A stretch of DNA of 64,000 bases from Hormoscilla sp. GM7CHS1pb (lineage in GTDB: Bacteria > Cyanobacteriota > Cyanobacteriia > Cyanobacteriales > Desertifilaceae): the NCBI GenBank assembly GCA_014323675.1, contig JACONN010000002.1, positions 2,710,001 through 2,774,000 of the forward strand, given 5' to 3'. Within the stretch, counting starts at the first letter, position 1, and every line of letters begins with the position of its first letter. Shown in pieces: positions 11,302 to 21,360 of the stretch. Both the position numbers and the translations under genes were made by a program. Under the pieces are notes generated by a model. It was given only the letters and a program-made list of their open reading frames with translations, did not search any database and was not told where the DNA came from.

Positions 11302-14300
11302 CATCCGCCAAGCCGTGCTGCCCCCCACAAATTCGGCAGAAAGTTCGGTCACTCCGGAAGTGTACAAGCAACTGGTGGGTAAATATGCCGATCGCGGCAA
11401 GCTGGTGGAGGTCACTGAAGAAAACGACTACAGTACCAATCCGGCTGAAATTTACGGCAACTACGGAACCCTGTTAATTGATGAAGAGGGCAATTTTGGC
11501 TATCGGCTGGCTAAGGCTTTGCTGATGGATGAGGATAATTCAAGCTATGAATTGGCTTGCAATCCCACGCCAGAAGATCCCGAAGATAAGGCGATTTGCC
11601 AGCATATCCTCGAAACTGACGGGCAAGACGAGCCGGCGAACTGGAGCGATCCAGAGGATGGAACCAGCGGTATCCTGCCATTCATGGGCCGGGAAATTAG
11701 TTGTCCTGCTAGTTTTGAAAAGGTTCGGGACGGTACTAAATGCAAGATTTCTCGATCGACGATCGTCATTTCTGACAAGAGCCAAGAGAACTTGAAACTC
11801 TATGGGGTACCCAGCCTAGAGTCAGTTGCTTCTATTGCCGATAATGCAATCAGTGGTTGGAATAGCTTGCCCTCGCTAGAAAATGCGATGCCCTTGTATA
11901 AACTTTACAAGGAAGTCAAAGCCGGAAATAGCGGCAGCGTTTTTGGCGTGGCAGCACTCACGGATGACTTCTTCATTGCCACCGACCAAGACAAAAACTT
12001 CAAAAAGTTAACGCTTACCCTTGGATCGACAACGCCACTAGATGTGAAATTTGATGGTTCAGATGTGGGCAGTTTAATTCACAACGATGATGGCTGGACA
12101 GGTGGTAAACTCTTCCAAGGTGGAGCAAATCCCACAGTCGATCGGGTTGGTCCCGGCAAAGTACAGCCCGTGGGTAAAGCCAGGGCATTTGTGGAACTGG
12201 CCCTTAAGGATGTGGGTGCTAAGCTTGACGGGCTGTTAACCTTCGATGAAATTAAAGCAGCCAAACGGAAGAATTTTGTTCAGTTTGGGCTTGGAGGCGA
12301 TGCGGCCCTGTTCTTGGCGATCGATGCTGGACCTCCGACGTTCTCTGCCGATATCGACTCGGAAGGATTGCCATTGCCCAATGCCCAGTTCAAGCTAGGG
12401 ATGGATCTGAACTATCAAATGGTTTGGGATAAGGGCAATGGGGTGCGTCGCGGCGGCAAGTTTGCGATCGGGGTCTATGACCTGGGTGTGGATTTGGGTG
12501 AAATCATCTCTGAGAAAATGGCTCCGATTATGGAAGCGGTGGATGAGGATCTGGAGCCGATTAAACCGATTGCCAAAACCCTAACCGCCGACACCAAGAT
12601 ATTTCACAAGATCGGACTCCAGGGCTTATTTGACCAGGATGCCAACGGTCAGGTCACCCTGTTGGAGATTCCCATGACCTTTGCCAATATCTTTGCTAGT
12701 TCTCCCAAGGGAGAGAAATATGCCGATCGGGTTCGTAAGGTGAACCGCACACTAGAGTTCATTGCGAGCCTGAATAGCTATTTGCTGTTGTTCTCGGATT
12801 TGGCCGAGGAATTGAGGGCAGACGACCAGTTTTCCGAACAAATTGTGTCCGTTGATGGCTATGTTGTCAATCCGAACGAGGTCCGCATTGTGCCCCAACC
12901 CCTAGGGACTGGATCGGGCTGGACGCTCACCAGTTCCAAGTTCGTGCCCTATGTGGACGATCTGGGGCATATCATCCTTGGTTCAACCCAGAGCTTTGCC
13001 TATGAGAAGACGATGGGCAGTCAGATCGCCAATTCAACCATCAAGGCAGTGCCGGGTAAGGCCAATCCCGACCCCATTGTCAACAGTGCCAATCACGATA
13101 AACTGAGCAAAGCCAAAAATGCCCTGCAAAAGTTGCAAAATTATGGATTCTTGAATTTCCCGATTCTCTCGAGTCCTTTGGACATGCTAAAGCTCATCTT
13201 TGGCGAGCCTGCCACCTTGGTCCAGGTGGATGTGCCGGACTTTGATTTCACCTTTGAAATGAGTAAAGCGATCAAAACGCCCATACCCGCTGTCAGCGCC
13301 ATCATCGAAGGGGATTTGAATTTAGGCACGGATGTGGATTTGGCCTTGGATACCTACGGCTTCCAGCAATGGATCTGTGACAGCAAAACCCCCACCGGAC
13401 TCTGTTGGGATGGCCGACCCAGGAACCACCCTGAATACATCCTCAACAGCATCTTTGCGCCAGATTGGACCAACCAGAGCTACCAGTTTGAAGGAGATAC
13501 AGCCCTAAGTTTGGGGTCTCGGTTCTATCTGGGCAACGAAAAGCAGGTAGCGGGTAAGTCCGTTGTGGATAAGAATGAACTCTACGGCAATGCTGGACTT
13601 GCAGTGGGTGGTGGCCTGGATCTGTTGGTGGTCAGTGGCTATTTGGCAGGAGGCCCCGGTATTGGTGGCGGCCTCGATCTGGTGGATATGGGAGAACCCA
13701 CCCTAGATGCCTCCTACGACGGTAAGATTCGCTTTCTAGACCTGATGCAAGGGCTGAAGCAAGATCCCTTGAGCGTCTTCGATCTGAAGTTTCAGTTTTA
13801 TATGTTCCTGGATATCATCGTCAAGACTTTCGGGGCTACGGTGTGGGAGAAACAGTTGGCCCGGTTCCCCCTCTTTGAGTTCGCTTTAGGTGGAGAAGAT
13901 ACCGTTGCCAGGGCAGAGAATGGCCGTAATGCGGTAGTGGGCGGTACGGCGTTCTTTGATGCCAACGGTAACGGCCAGCCCGATGCAGAGGAACCCCTCG
14001 GTTTCACAGACAGCCAAGGCCGCTTTGCCTTGCACGTGCCCTATCTCCTGTTTGATAAAAACGATGATGGGCGCATTGACGAGCGGGATGGTCGCATCCT
14101 GCTGCTGGATGGGGTGGATGCCAAGACGGGCGAGCCTTTGAATTCGACCTTGGTGTCGATGCCGGGGACCAGGGCCATTTCTCCCTTCACCACTTTGACG
14201 GTCCAAAAGATGGAGCAGGGGCTATCGATGCAAGAGGCTCAAACCCAAATCAAGTCTGCCTTTGATTTACCCCAGGAGCTGGATCTGTTCCGTACCCCCA

Positions 14301-14449
14301 GGCCAATGGAGGCTGCCCCTGTTGCTCCCATCGATTCTGATTTGGCCGAGTATGAAGAGGAATCTCAGGCTTCGGTTACACCAGAAATGGAGTCGGTGGC
14401 AGCGGCTGCTTCCCGTATTGTTGTGGGGTTGCGGGACGGGCCACGTTGA
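11282..14449 (+). CDS. Third frame segment (C-terminal part) of the giant surface protein
   Basis: 1055 codons from a TTG with no convincing ribosome-binding site, overlapping the previous segment by 20 bases. Near residue 58 there is another VCBS-like unit (YGTLLIDEEGNFGYRL). The middle is unrecognised but reads as one coherent domain with long beta-rich segments. Near residues 880-950 a calcium-binding, dockerin/SdrD-like stretch appears (FFDANGNGQPDAEE, then FDKNDDGRIDERDG), typical of the C-terminal end of large exported cyanobacterial proteins. The protein ends at GLRDGPR with a stop at 14447-14449. Together the three segments would make a protein of about 4800 residues or more. Whether the shifts are real or sequencing errors cannot be told from the sequence. 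Confidence 0.6.
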   Translation: MASWAASIRQAVLPPTNSAESSVTPEVYKQLVGKYADRGKLVEVTEENDYSTNPAEIYGNYGTLLIDEEGNFGYRLAKALLMDEDNSSYELACNPTPEDPEDKAICQHILETDGQDEPANWSDPEDGTSGILPFMGREISCPASFEKVRDGTKCKISRSTIVISDKSQENLKLYGVPSLESVASIADNAISGWNSLPSLENAMPLYKLYKEVKAGNSGSVFGVAALTDDFFIATDQDKNFKKLTLTLGSTTPLDVKFDGSDVGSLIHNDDGWTGGKLFQGGANPTVDRVGPGKVQPVGKARAFVELALKDVGAKLDGLLTFDEIKAAKRKNFVQFGLGGDAALFLAIDAGPPTFSADIDSEGLPLPNAQFKLGMDLNYQMVWDKGNGVRRGGKFAIGVYDLGVDLGEIISEKMAPIMEAVDEDLEPIKPIAKTLTADTKIFHKIGLQGLFDQDANGQVTLLEIPMTFANIFASSPKGEKYADRVRKVNRTLEFIASLNSYLLLFSDLAEELRADDQFSEQIVSVDGYVVNPNEVRIVPQPLGTGSGWTLTSSKFVPYVDDLGHIILGSTQSFAYEKTMGSQIANSTIKAVPGKANPDPIVNSANHDKLSKAKNALQKLQNYGFLNFPILSSPLDMLKLIFGEPATLVQVDVPDFDFTFEMSKAIKTPIPAVSAIIEGDLNLGTDVDLALDTYGFQQWICDSKTPTGLCWDGRPRNHPEYILNSIFAPDWTNQSYQFEGDTALSLGSRFYLGNEKQVAGKSVVDKNELYGNAGLAVGGGLDLLVVSGYLAGGPGIGGGLDLVDMGEPTLDASYDGKIRFLDLMQGLKQDPLSVFDLKFQFYMFLDIIVKTFGATVWEKQLARFPLFEFALGGEDTVARAENGRNAVVGGTAFFDANGNGQPDAEEPLGFTDSQGRFALHVPYLLFDKNDDGRIDERDGRILLLDGVDAKTGEPLNSTLVSMPGTRAISPFTTLTVQKMEQGLSMQEAQTQIKSAFDLPQELDLFRTPRPMEAAPVAPIDSDLAEYEEESQASVTPEMESVAAAASRIVVGLRDGPR

Positions 14450-14765
14450 GGAAGTTGGGGTTATTGGCTAGGGGAGGGTTGGAGAAGCTGTGGAGGAGTT
14501 TCAATTCAAGGATTAAGGCGAGGTAGTGCAATGCATCTCAAGGTAATTTATGGAAATCAAGATCCCCAGATACAAACTTTTGTCCGGTTCCCCCTCTTGG
14601 GAGGGGGTTGGGGGTGGGTTAGTGAGCCTACTACCAGTCGGTTTCTGGTAGGACTATTCAGGCAGTAGAACGAAGCTTGATGAGGAATTGGGGATTTCAG
14701 CTTCTAAGGTGCATATAAAGCTTGATAAAACTGTTGATGTTTTTTATCAGTTGAGGAGAATAGGA
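14450..14765. other. Intergenic gap with a GC-rich palindrome
   Basis: No gene seen. Around 14590-14615 there is a palindrome (CCCCCTCTTGGGAGGGGG) followed by a G/T-rich tract. This type of short dispersed palindrome recurs between cyanobacterial genes; it could also act as a transcription stop after the giant gene. The next gene has a GAGGAG ribosome-binding site at 14753-14758. Confidence 0.45.
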
Positions 14766-16007
14766 ATGATTTGGCAACGCTGGTTTTCAGTTCTTATGGC
14801 GGTTACGATTGCTTGGGTTACAACGGTTTCTCCTGCATATGGTGTTAGCGATCTAACCTGGGAGAAAATACGGGGTGGTAGCGGTACAATGTCAGTGTCG
14901 ATGATCGATGTGGGTCAAGGAAATTGTGTTGCGATCGGTTGTCCTAATGGCAAAAAAATTCTTGCTGACTGTGGTTCAACTAAAGGAGACCAAGCACTCA
15001 AAGATTTAGCAGTGCATTATATTAATTATTTATTAGATGGCTCACAGTTTGACTATATTGTACTATCCCATGGTGACAAAGATCACTATAACATAATCCA
15101 CCGTGTTGTCGGATCCTTAACTAATCCTCTGATAACATTGCCTGAGGGTGATACACCCCGTTTTTACCCGCCAGGTTATGTCCCAAAATCAGGTGAGTTA
15201 CCGGAGATGACAAACTACGATCCTGGTTTTCTGAATTTGCTCAAAAACGCTAAAAAGAACAGAAATCTTAGAACAATTGAAAGTACATACTTTGACAAAA
15301 TTGGAAAGCCAAATCCTGATTTACAATGTTCTGCTATACAGAACGAATCTAATGGTATATATGTATTGGCAGGTAATTTGGCAGAGGGATTTGCTAAAAA
15401 TAACAACTCAATTGTCCTATTCTTGAAGTATGCTAATAAGGCTGTCAAGCCATTTACGATTATGCTCCCAGGAGATGCAGAAACCGGAGGAAACCCTGAT
15501 ATTGTTAACACAATAGAAAAAAGATACGCAAAAGCTAATTTTTTAAGCACTGACGTTATGATGGCCAGCCACCATGGTGCAGAAAAAGGAATTACAGCTG
15601 ATTCTAGCTTCTTAGATAAAACTAAGCCTCAAGTAGTCGTTTTTAGTGCAGGTAAAAAAAATACCTTTAATCATCCTAGATGTTCTGCTGTTAATGAAAT
15701 TTCGGATGCTTACCTTTTGAAATGCCAAAATCACCCATTAACTCGTTCTATTAAACAACCAGTTTCCTATTCAATGTCTGCAAGTAAAAAAAGGAAAGGC
15801 GAAGAATTTAAAAGCGCAAAGATAACATCATATGATTCCCGGTTTGGAACAATGGATAGTGGAACGGTTATTTCTTTATCTGATGGCAATGGTAAGTTTT
15901 CCCTTTATACCTGTCCCTTTCCAAGAACAGATACGTCCAGATCAGATTGGCCGGATGACTTTCTCGAAGAATGCACAAAGATGATTGATAACAAACCTAC
16001 AAATTAG
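14766..16007 (+). CDS. Secreted ComEC/Rec2-like metallo-beta-lactamase-fold hydrolase
   Basis: 413 residues. I chose ATG 14766 over the upstream in-frame start at 14688 because GAGGAG lies 7 bases before it and the protein then begins with a signal peptide (Lys/Arg-free hydrophobic run ending SPAYG). The mature part starts with MIDVGQGNC, the usual opening of the ComEC/Rec2-type metallo-beta-lactamase domain. The metal-binding motif SHGDKDH sits at about residue 99-105, followed by LPGDAE and ASHHGAEKG further on; these match the metal ligand positions of the family. No competence-type membrane channel is present, so this is a stand-alone exported hydrolase, possibly a phosphodiesterase or nuclease. 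Substrate unknown. It lies alone, downstream of the giant surface gene. Confidence 0.78.
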   Translation: MIWQRWFSVLMAVTIAWVTTVSPAYGVSDLTWEKIRGGSGTMSVSMIDVGQGNCVAIGCPNGKKILADCGSTKGDQALKDLAVHYINYLLDGSQFDYIVLSHGDKDHYNIIHRVVGSLTNPLITLPEGDTPRFYPPGYVPKSGELPEMTNYDPGFLNLLKNAKKNRNLRTIESTYFDKIGKPNPDLQCSAIQNESNGIYVLAGNLAEGFAKNNNSIVLFLKYANKAVKPFTIMLPGDAETGGNPDIVNTIEKRYAKANFLSTDVMMASHHGAEKGITADSSFLDKTKPQVVVFSAGKKNTFNHPRCSAVNEISDAYLLKCQNHPLTRSIKQPVSYSMSASKKRKGEEFKSAKITSYDSRFGTMDSGTVISLSDGNGKFSLYTCPFPRTDTSRSDWPDDFLEECTKMIDNKPTN

Positions 16008-16298
16008 GATACCTAGCTCGATCTATGAGCGATAGATATGGTAGTGCATATCTGTTGCTGCCCAATCTAACATTAATAATCGTCGAAACCCAACACCCAA
16101 ATCTCTACCAACAGCATCAATACCCGACATTTCCTCTGGTACGCTTGTACCATTTCAATTAAGAAGTGACGCAGTGCCACTCCATTGAGAGAACCAATTT
16201 CTCAATGTATGCTAACGACGGCCTTAACGCAAGGGTAGAATTGTCTGTATCTCTTTGCTGGTAAGGAGTTTACCAGTTTTGAGGTCAACTCTCAACCA

Positions 16299-16452
16299 GT
16301 GATCGCCGCCACCCTTGCCGAGGCCGAGTTCCAGGATGGCAAGCTCACCGCCGGGTGGCACGCCAAACTCGCGAAGCACAACCAACAGCTTCTCGGCAAA
16401 ACGGCGAGCAAAGGCCAGATCGCCAAGAATTACCGAAGTAATTATGCCGATT
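16299..16452 (+). pseudogene. Remnant of a PKHD-type (Fe/2-oxoglutarate) hydroxylase, N-terminal part
   Basis: One frame across this stretch reads VIAATLAEAEFQDGKLTAGW... then HAKLAKHNQQLLGKTASKGQ, which matches the N-terminal region of PKHD-type hydroxylases (YbiX/PiuC family) and is clearly similar to the second, longer remnant at 17509-18053. It has no start codon and no continuation; the hydroxylase catalytic core is missing. The two remnants flank the secreted-protein gene 16511-17422, so this gene may have been inserted into, or duplicated with, a hydroxylase gene. The rest of 16008-16510 shows nothing I recognise. Confidence 0.6.
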
Positions 16453-16510
16453 GTATATAATATGCTATTGTAATGCTACTATAAATGTTGGACTTTTTTG
16501 GGAGCGATCC

Positions 16511-17422
16511 ATGAGAAAACTGAAACCTGCCTTTATGTTTCTAGCCTCCTTGCCATTGATTCTTTTTTTGGTACTAATTTTTCCTACAGCAGTGCAAGCA
16601 GTCGCAAATCCTCCCACATATACATGTAGATATCAAGATGGATACGACCTGATTGTAGGTTATGTATCTGAAGAGGAGCATGAATACGCTGACCCTCTTC
16701 ACTACATTTGGCGAGGTGTGACCTATTATGAGGACAAGAAACCGCAATTTTACAGTACATCGGAGAATCCAACGAAGAATGTAACTTCATTGGACGGGCA
16801 AGTTCCATTCCTTAATAGCTCTAGTAAGTGTTTTAATAAGGTTGAGGAATCGTGCTTTCTAGTTTCGGTTAAGGATTACGACCAGGAGGAATACACGCAG
16901 TTCGTTGTCCGTAGTCAAGACCTTTACATCCTTGGATTTAAGACTGGTGAAAACTTTTACAGTCTGAAGGAGGACGGTGCTAGTTTCGAGCCAGTAGTTC
17001 CTGAAACGACAAAGCGGAATTTGGGCTATAACGGCAATTACAACACAATTTATCCAGAGGATAAACGCAATGACGAAATTAAGGTAGAAGAGATTATTTC
17101 CGAGTTGTCAAAATTTAAAAATGCCAAACCAAACGGGCAATACAATCAGTTTAAGACAGGGATCGCCTATGCTGCTTTTTTTATCAGCGAGTCTCTGCGT
17201 TTTCAGGACATATATTGGAAGTTTGAAGACATATTTTCTGGCAGGGGCAGCATGACTTTCAATACAGATCTAAGACCTTATGTATTAAATTGGGGAAGCT
17301 GTTCGCAGGCATATGTCTATGGGAATAAAGAGCAGAAAGAAGAAGCAGCTCGTATTCTTAAAACTGCCAAGGGAGATGTGCCCGATCCTGGAGGGAATGT
17401 TCCGTCTTGCTCTGTAGAGTAG
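16511..17422 (+). CDS. Secreted protein of unknown function
   Basis: 303 residues from ATG 16511, preceded by GGGAG. The N-terminus is a clear signal peptide (MRKLKPAF, a hydrophobic run, then PTAVQA). The mature protein carries several cysteines (near the start CRY, then CFNKVEESCF, later CSQAY and PSCSVE), suggesting disulfides outside the cytoplasm. It is rich in Tyr, Asp and Glu. I recognise no domain. The upstream in-frame start at 16451 would bury the signal peptide, so it was rejected. The stop is followed by the PKHD hydroxylase remnant. Base composition is lower in GC than the neighbours, so recent acquisition is possible. Confidence 0.6.
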   Translation: MRKLKPAFMFLASLPLILFLVLIFPTAVQAVANPPTYTCRYQDGYDLIVGYVSEEEHEYADPLHYIWRGVTYYEDKKPQFYSTSENPTKNVTSLDGQVPFLNSSSKCFNKVEESCFLVSVKDYDQEEYTQFVVRSQDLYILGFKTGENFYSLKEDGASFEPVVPETTKRNLGYNGNYNTIYPEDKRNDEIKVEEIISELSKFKNAKPNGQYNQFKTGIAYAAFFISESLRFQDIYWKFEDIFSGRGSMTFNTDLRPYVLNWGSCSQAYVYGNKEQKEEAARILKTAKGDVPDPGGNVPSCSVE

Positions 17423-17508
17423 GGGATTGCTAGCTGCTGCGCAGCCGCAACGCTGGTTTTTTCTCGATTGAGCTATGCCAAGGTGCCAAAACTTTCACAA
17501 AGAGCAAA

Positions 17509-18053
17509 GTTATAACGATCGCTTCTTATCCCGACCTCCTTTCCCCAGAAGAAAATGCTCGTTTGAATTCCAAATCTCCTTTCCCCAAATTGGAAGCGAT
17601 CGCCACCATCCTCCCCCAAGCCCAATTCCAAGACGGTAAGCTCACCGCTGACTGGTACGCCAAGCTCGTAAAGCAACCAATTCCCGGCAAAACGGCGGGC
17701 AAAGGCCAGATCGTGGAAGCACCGCTCGATCGCAACCCCCTCTTTCAAGCCGCCGTTCGCCCGAAGATCGTTCGCTCCCTGATCTTCAGCCGCTACTACG
17801 CGGGCATGTCCTACGGACGCCACGCGGATAACGCCTTGATGGGCAGCAAAAATGGCGATCGGACGTTTCCTTCACCGTCTTTCTCAACCCGCCGGACGAG
17901 TGCGATGGCGGCGAACTCGTTATTGAAAGCGCGGACTGCGAAAAAGCCCACAAGCTAGAAGCGGGGTGCGCGATCGCCTATCCCTCCACGACCCTGCATC
18001 GCGTCGAACCCGTCACCCGAGGCACCCATTTTGTCATTGCGAGGGGGGCGTAG
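17509..18053 (+). pseudogene. PKHD-type hydroxylase (YbiX family), frameshifted, C-terminus formed by a repeat
   Basis: The frame from 17509 reads VITIASYPDLLSPEE and continues to RNPLFQAAVRPK, FSRYYAGMSYGRHADNALMG, matching 2-oxoglutarate/iron PKHD-type hydroxylases including the H-x-D iron ligands (GRHADN). Near 17860 the frame shifts: one extra G at GATCGG would continue with DVSFTVFLNPPDECDGGELV and the distal histidine region PSTTLHRVEPVTRG. The last residues and the stop codon (FVIARGA, TAG 18051-18053) are encoded by the first copy of a dispersed repeat that then forms a 192-bp tandem array. The start is not clear. It lies next to a second fragment of the same family at 16299-16452. 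Confidence 0.7.
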
Positions 18054-18678
18054 CGATTAACTTATGTGAAACCGAGTTAACCCCCTCGAAGCAATCCCTG
18101 CCCTGTATGAGATGAAGAGCGCTCCGGCGTCGTCATTCAAAATTCTTGCATTGGGAACACCATTGATAACAAAGTGACTGGAAAAAGGATCGGGTGCAAT
18201 ACTTCTCGGTTAGGCATCTTATTTGTCATTGCGAGGGGGGGCGTAGCGATTAACTTATGTGAAACCGAGTTAACCCCCCGAAGCAATCCCTGCCCTGTAT
18301 GAGATGAAGAGCGCTCCGGCGTCGTCATTCAAAATTCTTGCATTGGGAACACCATTGATAACAAAGTGACTGGAAAAAGGATCGGGTGCAATACTTCTCG
18401 GTTAGGCATCTTATTTGTCATTGCGAGGGGGGCGTAGCGATTAACTTATGTGAAACCGAGTTAACCCCCCCGAAGCAATCCCTGCCCTGTATGAGATGAA
18501 GAGCGCTCCGGCGTCGTCATTCAAAATTCTTGCATTGGGAACACCATTGATAACAAAGTGACTGGAAAAAGGATCGGGTACAATACTTCTCGGTTAGGCA
18601 TCTTATTTGTCATTGCGAGGGGGGGCGTAGCGATTAACTTATGTGAAACCGAGTTAACCCCCCCGAAGCAATCCCTAT
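18031..18678. repeat. 192-bp tandem repeat, three full copies plus a partial fourth
   Basis: The motif TTGTCATTGCGAGGGGGG begins at 18031, 18223, 18415 and 18607, giving an exact 192-bp period; the fourth copy breaks off near 18676. Copies differ mainly in the length of the G and C runs. Each unit contains an inverted-repeat element (TTGTCATTGCGAG ... CGAAGCAATCCC), a widespread bacterial dispersed palindrome, plus a spacer ending in TAGGCATCTTA. No spacer diversity, so it is not a CRISPR array. The array replaces both the natural end of the hydroxylase gene and the beginning of the next gene. Confidence 0.9.
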
Positions 18679-20987
18679 GACCAGGGCATTGTCGATGTTA
18701 AGTCACCCAACAGCCAGGTCATTCTCAATGGCACGCTGAACAATATTAGTGGTGCGACCTCGCTCAACGCGAATCGCATTACCGCCACAGAAACTCAGGG
18801 GACAATTCGCAGTAACGATGTCACCCTTATGGCAAAAGATGGCATCAGCGACGTGAATATTGAGGCTTCAGGTGCAGAGGGAGGGGTCACCGCAACCACG
18901 ACAACGGGAGACCTCACCCTCGAATATGTTGGCGGTGTGGTCAAGACTGCCAACCTGCAAACCCAAGGGGGCGATATTGACTTTACGTCCCATTCTGATA
19001 TCAGCTACGGCAGTTTCAAAGCCGATAGCATCATCTTAACCTCAACCCTCGGCTCAATTCGGGGTGTCGTGGATACAGGGAATACCGATGGATCTGTCTT
19101 AACTGCGACGGCCCAAGGCGATATCAACCTGCGGGAAACTAGCGGCGACTTACGGGTGAATCGAGTCAAATCCCAACAGGGCGACGTCACTCTGCAAGTG
19201 GACGAGGGGGATTTGATTGATAGTCAAACTAGTGAGGTAGACCAGCAAAGCTTCTTGGATGAACTCCAAGTTTTTGCCGACGATGCTGCCGTTGATGCCC
19301 ACATTGAGGCCATTGAAATGGCCAAGCAGGCTGAATACCAGCAATATTGGGAGGCTCGCAACCTCAGGCTTGCAGTCAGTCTTTCAACCCTGCCGATGCC
19401 GGAAATGGGGGTGTAACCCTGTACGAGTCAGATATACCTAGCTCTGTTCTCGGTGTCGGTCGATACGATTTTAACCAGTTAGGTATTTTTGACAACACGG
19501 CCTCAGGGGTATCAGTTCCACAGGGGTATGAGGCAATTCTCTACAGAGAGCCTGGTTTCCAAGGACACTCAGAGCTGTTCACTGACTCCACAACTGAGCC
19601 TGACTCCCTATACATACTGGGCGAGACTCTCTACAACCAGGTGTCCAGTGTGGAAGAGATTCAGATCGACGATCGCATTACCCTCAACAGCCACGGGTTC
19701 ATTAGTGGAGATGAAGTGGTTTACCAAATTGGCGCAGGTACCACTGCAATTGACGGGCTTACTGCTGATGGCATTTACTACGTCCATGTGATTGATGCCA
19801 ATACAATTCAACTGGCATCTACCCGTGAGGATGCGCTAGCTGGCACAAACCTGGTTAATATTACGGTGACGGCGGAGCACCTCGGGGGAACCCATCAGCT
19901 CAATGCCAGGTATCAAAGTGTGGAAGTGATTAAGATCGACGATCGCATTACCCTCAACAGCCACGGGTTCAGTAGCGGAGATGAAGTGGTTTACCAAATT
20001 GGTGCAGATACCACTGCAATTGACGGGCTGACTGCTAATAGCATTTACTACGTCCACGTGATTGATGCCAATACGATTCAACTGGCATCTGCCCGTAAGG
20101 ATGCGCTGGCTGGCACAAACCTGGTTAATATTACGGTGACGGCGGAGCACCTCGGGGGAATCCATCAGCTCAATGCCGGGTATCAAGCGGATGCCTTCGA
20201 TCCCGGTACCTACGCCTTCACCTACAGCGATGAGCAGCGCGCTCAACTCCTGGCGAACGGGAAAACTGATTCTGAAATTGCTACGTATGAAAGTACGCAA
20301 ACCCAACAGATCAAGGCTCTTCATAGCGAATTCGGCAGTCCCGATTCTTACGATCCAAACTACCGCTACCAAGTCTCCAAAACCGAAGAAGATGATTTGG
20401 AAAAAACCCTGGAAAAAACCAGAACCACTTTGAATAAACTCAAAGGCTTGGGCAATACCCAAGCCTTTGAGTACTTCTTCGGTTTGCTCAGTGATGTGGG
20501 ACTGACTGCGGAAGAGGCTAATGCGATCGGTCATGACATCACCCTCATCACCAACAGAGGTGACGTTGGGGAACAGGTGAGTAACGTTCTGAGGGTCGAT
20601 CGCAATCAACTGCTCAATCTCCTCACCAGGGATCGGCGACAAGCTTTGGAGAACGCAGAAACCCAGGGTATTGTTCAACGCCAGGGTGACATTGTGGCGA
20701 TCGCACCGAAGGAAGACTTTGATGTTAAAGCAACGGGTGTAGTGAATGTTTCAACCCAGAACACCACTGCAGCTAGCAATGTTTATCTAGGCAGTACAGG
20801 TGCCGTTGCCATTGGCCAAGTGACAGCCGGTGGAGAAGTTCAAATTCGCAGTAGTGGAGAGGTTACGGATGGCAATGAGGCTGTAAACAACGTGACCTAT
20901 GGCTCCAGTTTGCTGATTTTGCCCAAGGATAGCCAAGACAATCTCCAAGCCCAGCAAGTGGCATGGGTGGCTCCAGATATCAGCTAA
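18679..20987 (+). pseudogene. Truncated, frameshifted large surface protein with beta/gamma-crystallin-like domain
   Basis: Coding begins in mid-protein right after the 192-bp array (DQGIVDVKSPNSQVILNG...), so the N-terminal portion is lost. The first part (to about 19380) is a repetitive beta-helix-like segment as found in filamentous haemagglutinin-type adhesins. A one-base shift between 19350 and 19390 moves to the frame that opens at 19347. That part contains a beta/gamma-crystallin-like motif (VPQGYEAILYREPGFQGHSE), two 90-residue repeats, and a coiled-coil-like region ending with ...EEANAIGHD. It stops at 20985-20987. A partial second copy lies downstream at 21361-21560. Role as an adhesin or matrix protein is inferred. 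Confidence 0.62.
19655..20194 (+). repeat. Two 270-bp coding repeats (90 residues each)
   Basis: The segment starting GATCGACGATCGCATTACC occurs at 19664 and again at 19934, an exact 270-bp spacing. The encoded units share IDDRITLNSHGF, SGDEVVYQIGA, YYVHVIDANTIQLAS and NLVNITVTAEHLGG, differing at a handful of residues. This is an internal domain duplication that keeps the frame. Confidence 0.9.
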
Positions 20988-21360
20988 GCGGGCTGTGTTC
21001 CCCCCTCGTTCCCACGGCTCTGCCTGGGAACGTGCGAATACGATGTCCTCCTGGGTAGTGCGTTTCCCCCCTCGTTCCCATGGCTCTGCCTGGGAACGTG
21101 CGATTAGCGCTCCTGGGAAACATCAAGCGACCAGGAGACATCGAGCGACCGGGGAACACAGGACCGTAGTCAAATCACTACATCTTGACCAATACCCAGT
21201 GGCTTATATTCGTAAAGAACGGGCAATATAGGCGCGATTATAAGAAATAGAAGGTGATATAATTGCTTTGGATAGCGTTATATTTATTTACTCTATTTAA
21301 GGTAACCCATAATTTTGCGATCGGGCTAAAAATATTTTGAAAAAGATTGAGCAGGGACAA
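20988..21360. other. Non-coding stretch with two copies of the GTTCCCAxGGC palindrome
   Basis: No gene supported. Two palindromes of the form CCTCGTTCCCAxGGCTCTGCC-TGGGAACG occur at 21004-21034 and 21068-21098, a repeat also present at 23443, 35329, 37009, 40637 and 43838. The rest is AT-rich. Confidence 0.6.

Noticed and set aside
18031..18678. CRISPR-like array
   Set aside because: The repeat unit is 192 bp with no variable spacers and no cas genes; it is a plain tandem duplication.
19836..20678. 280-codon minus-strand ORF
   Set aside because: It mirrors the duplicated coding repeat on the plus strand, which has the recognisable domains; no ribosome-binding site.
20995..21231. 78-codon plus-strand ORF with repeated PPRSHGSAWERA
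   Set aside because: Entirely made of two palindromic repeats; no ribosome-binding site.
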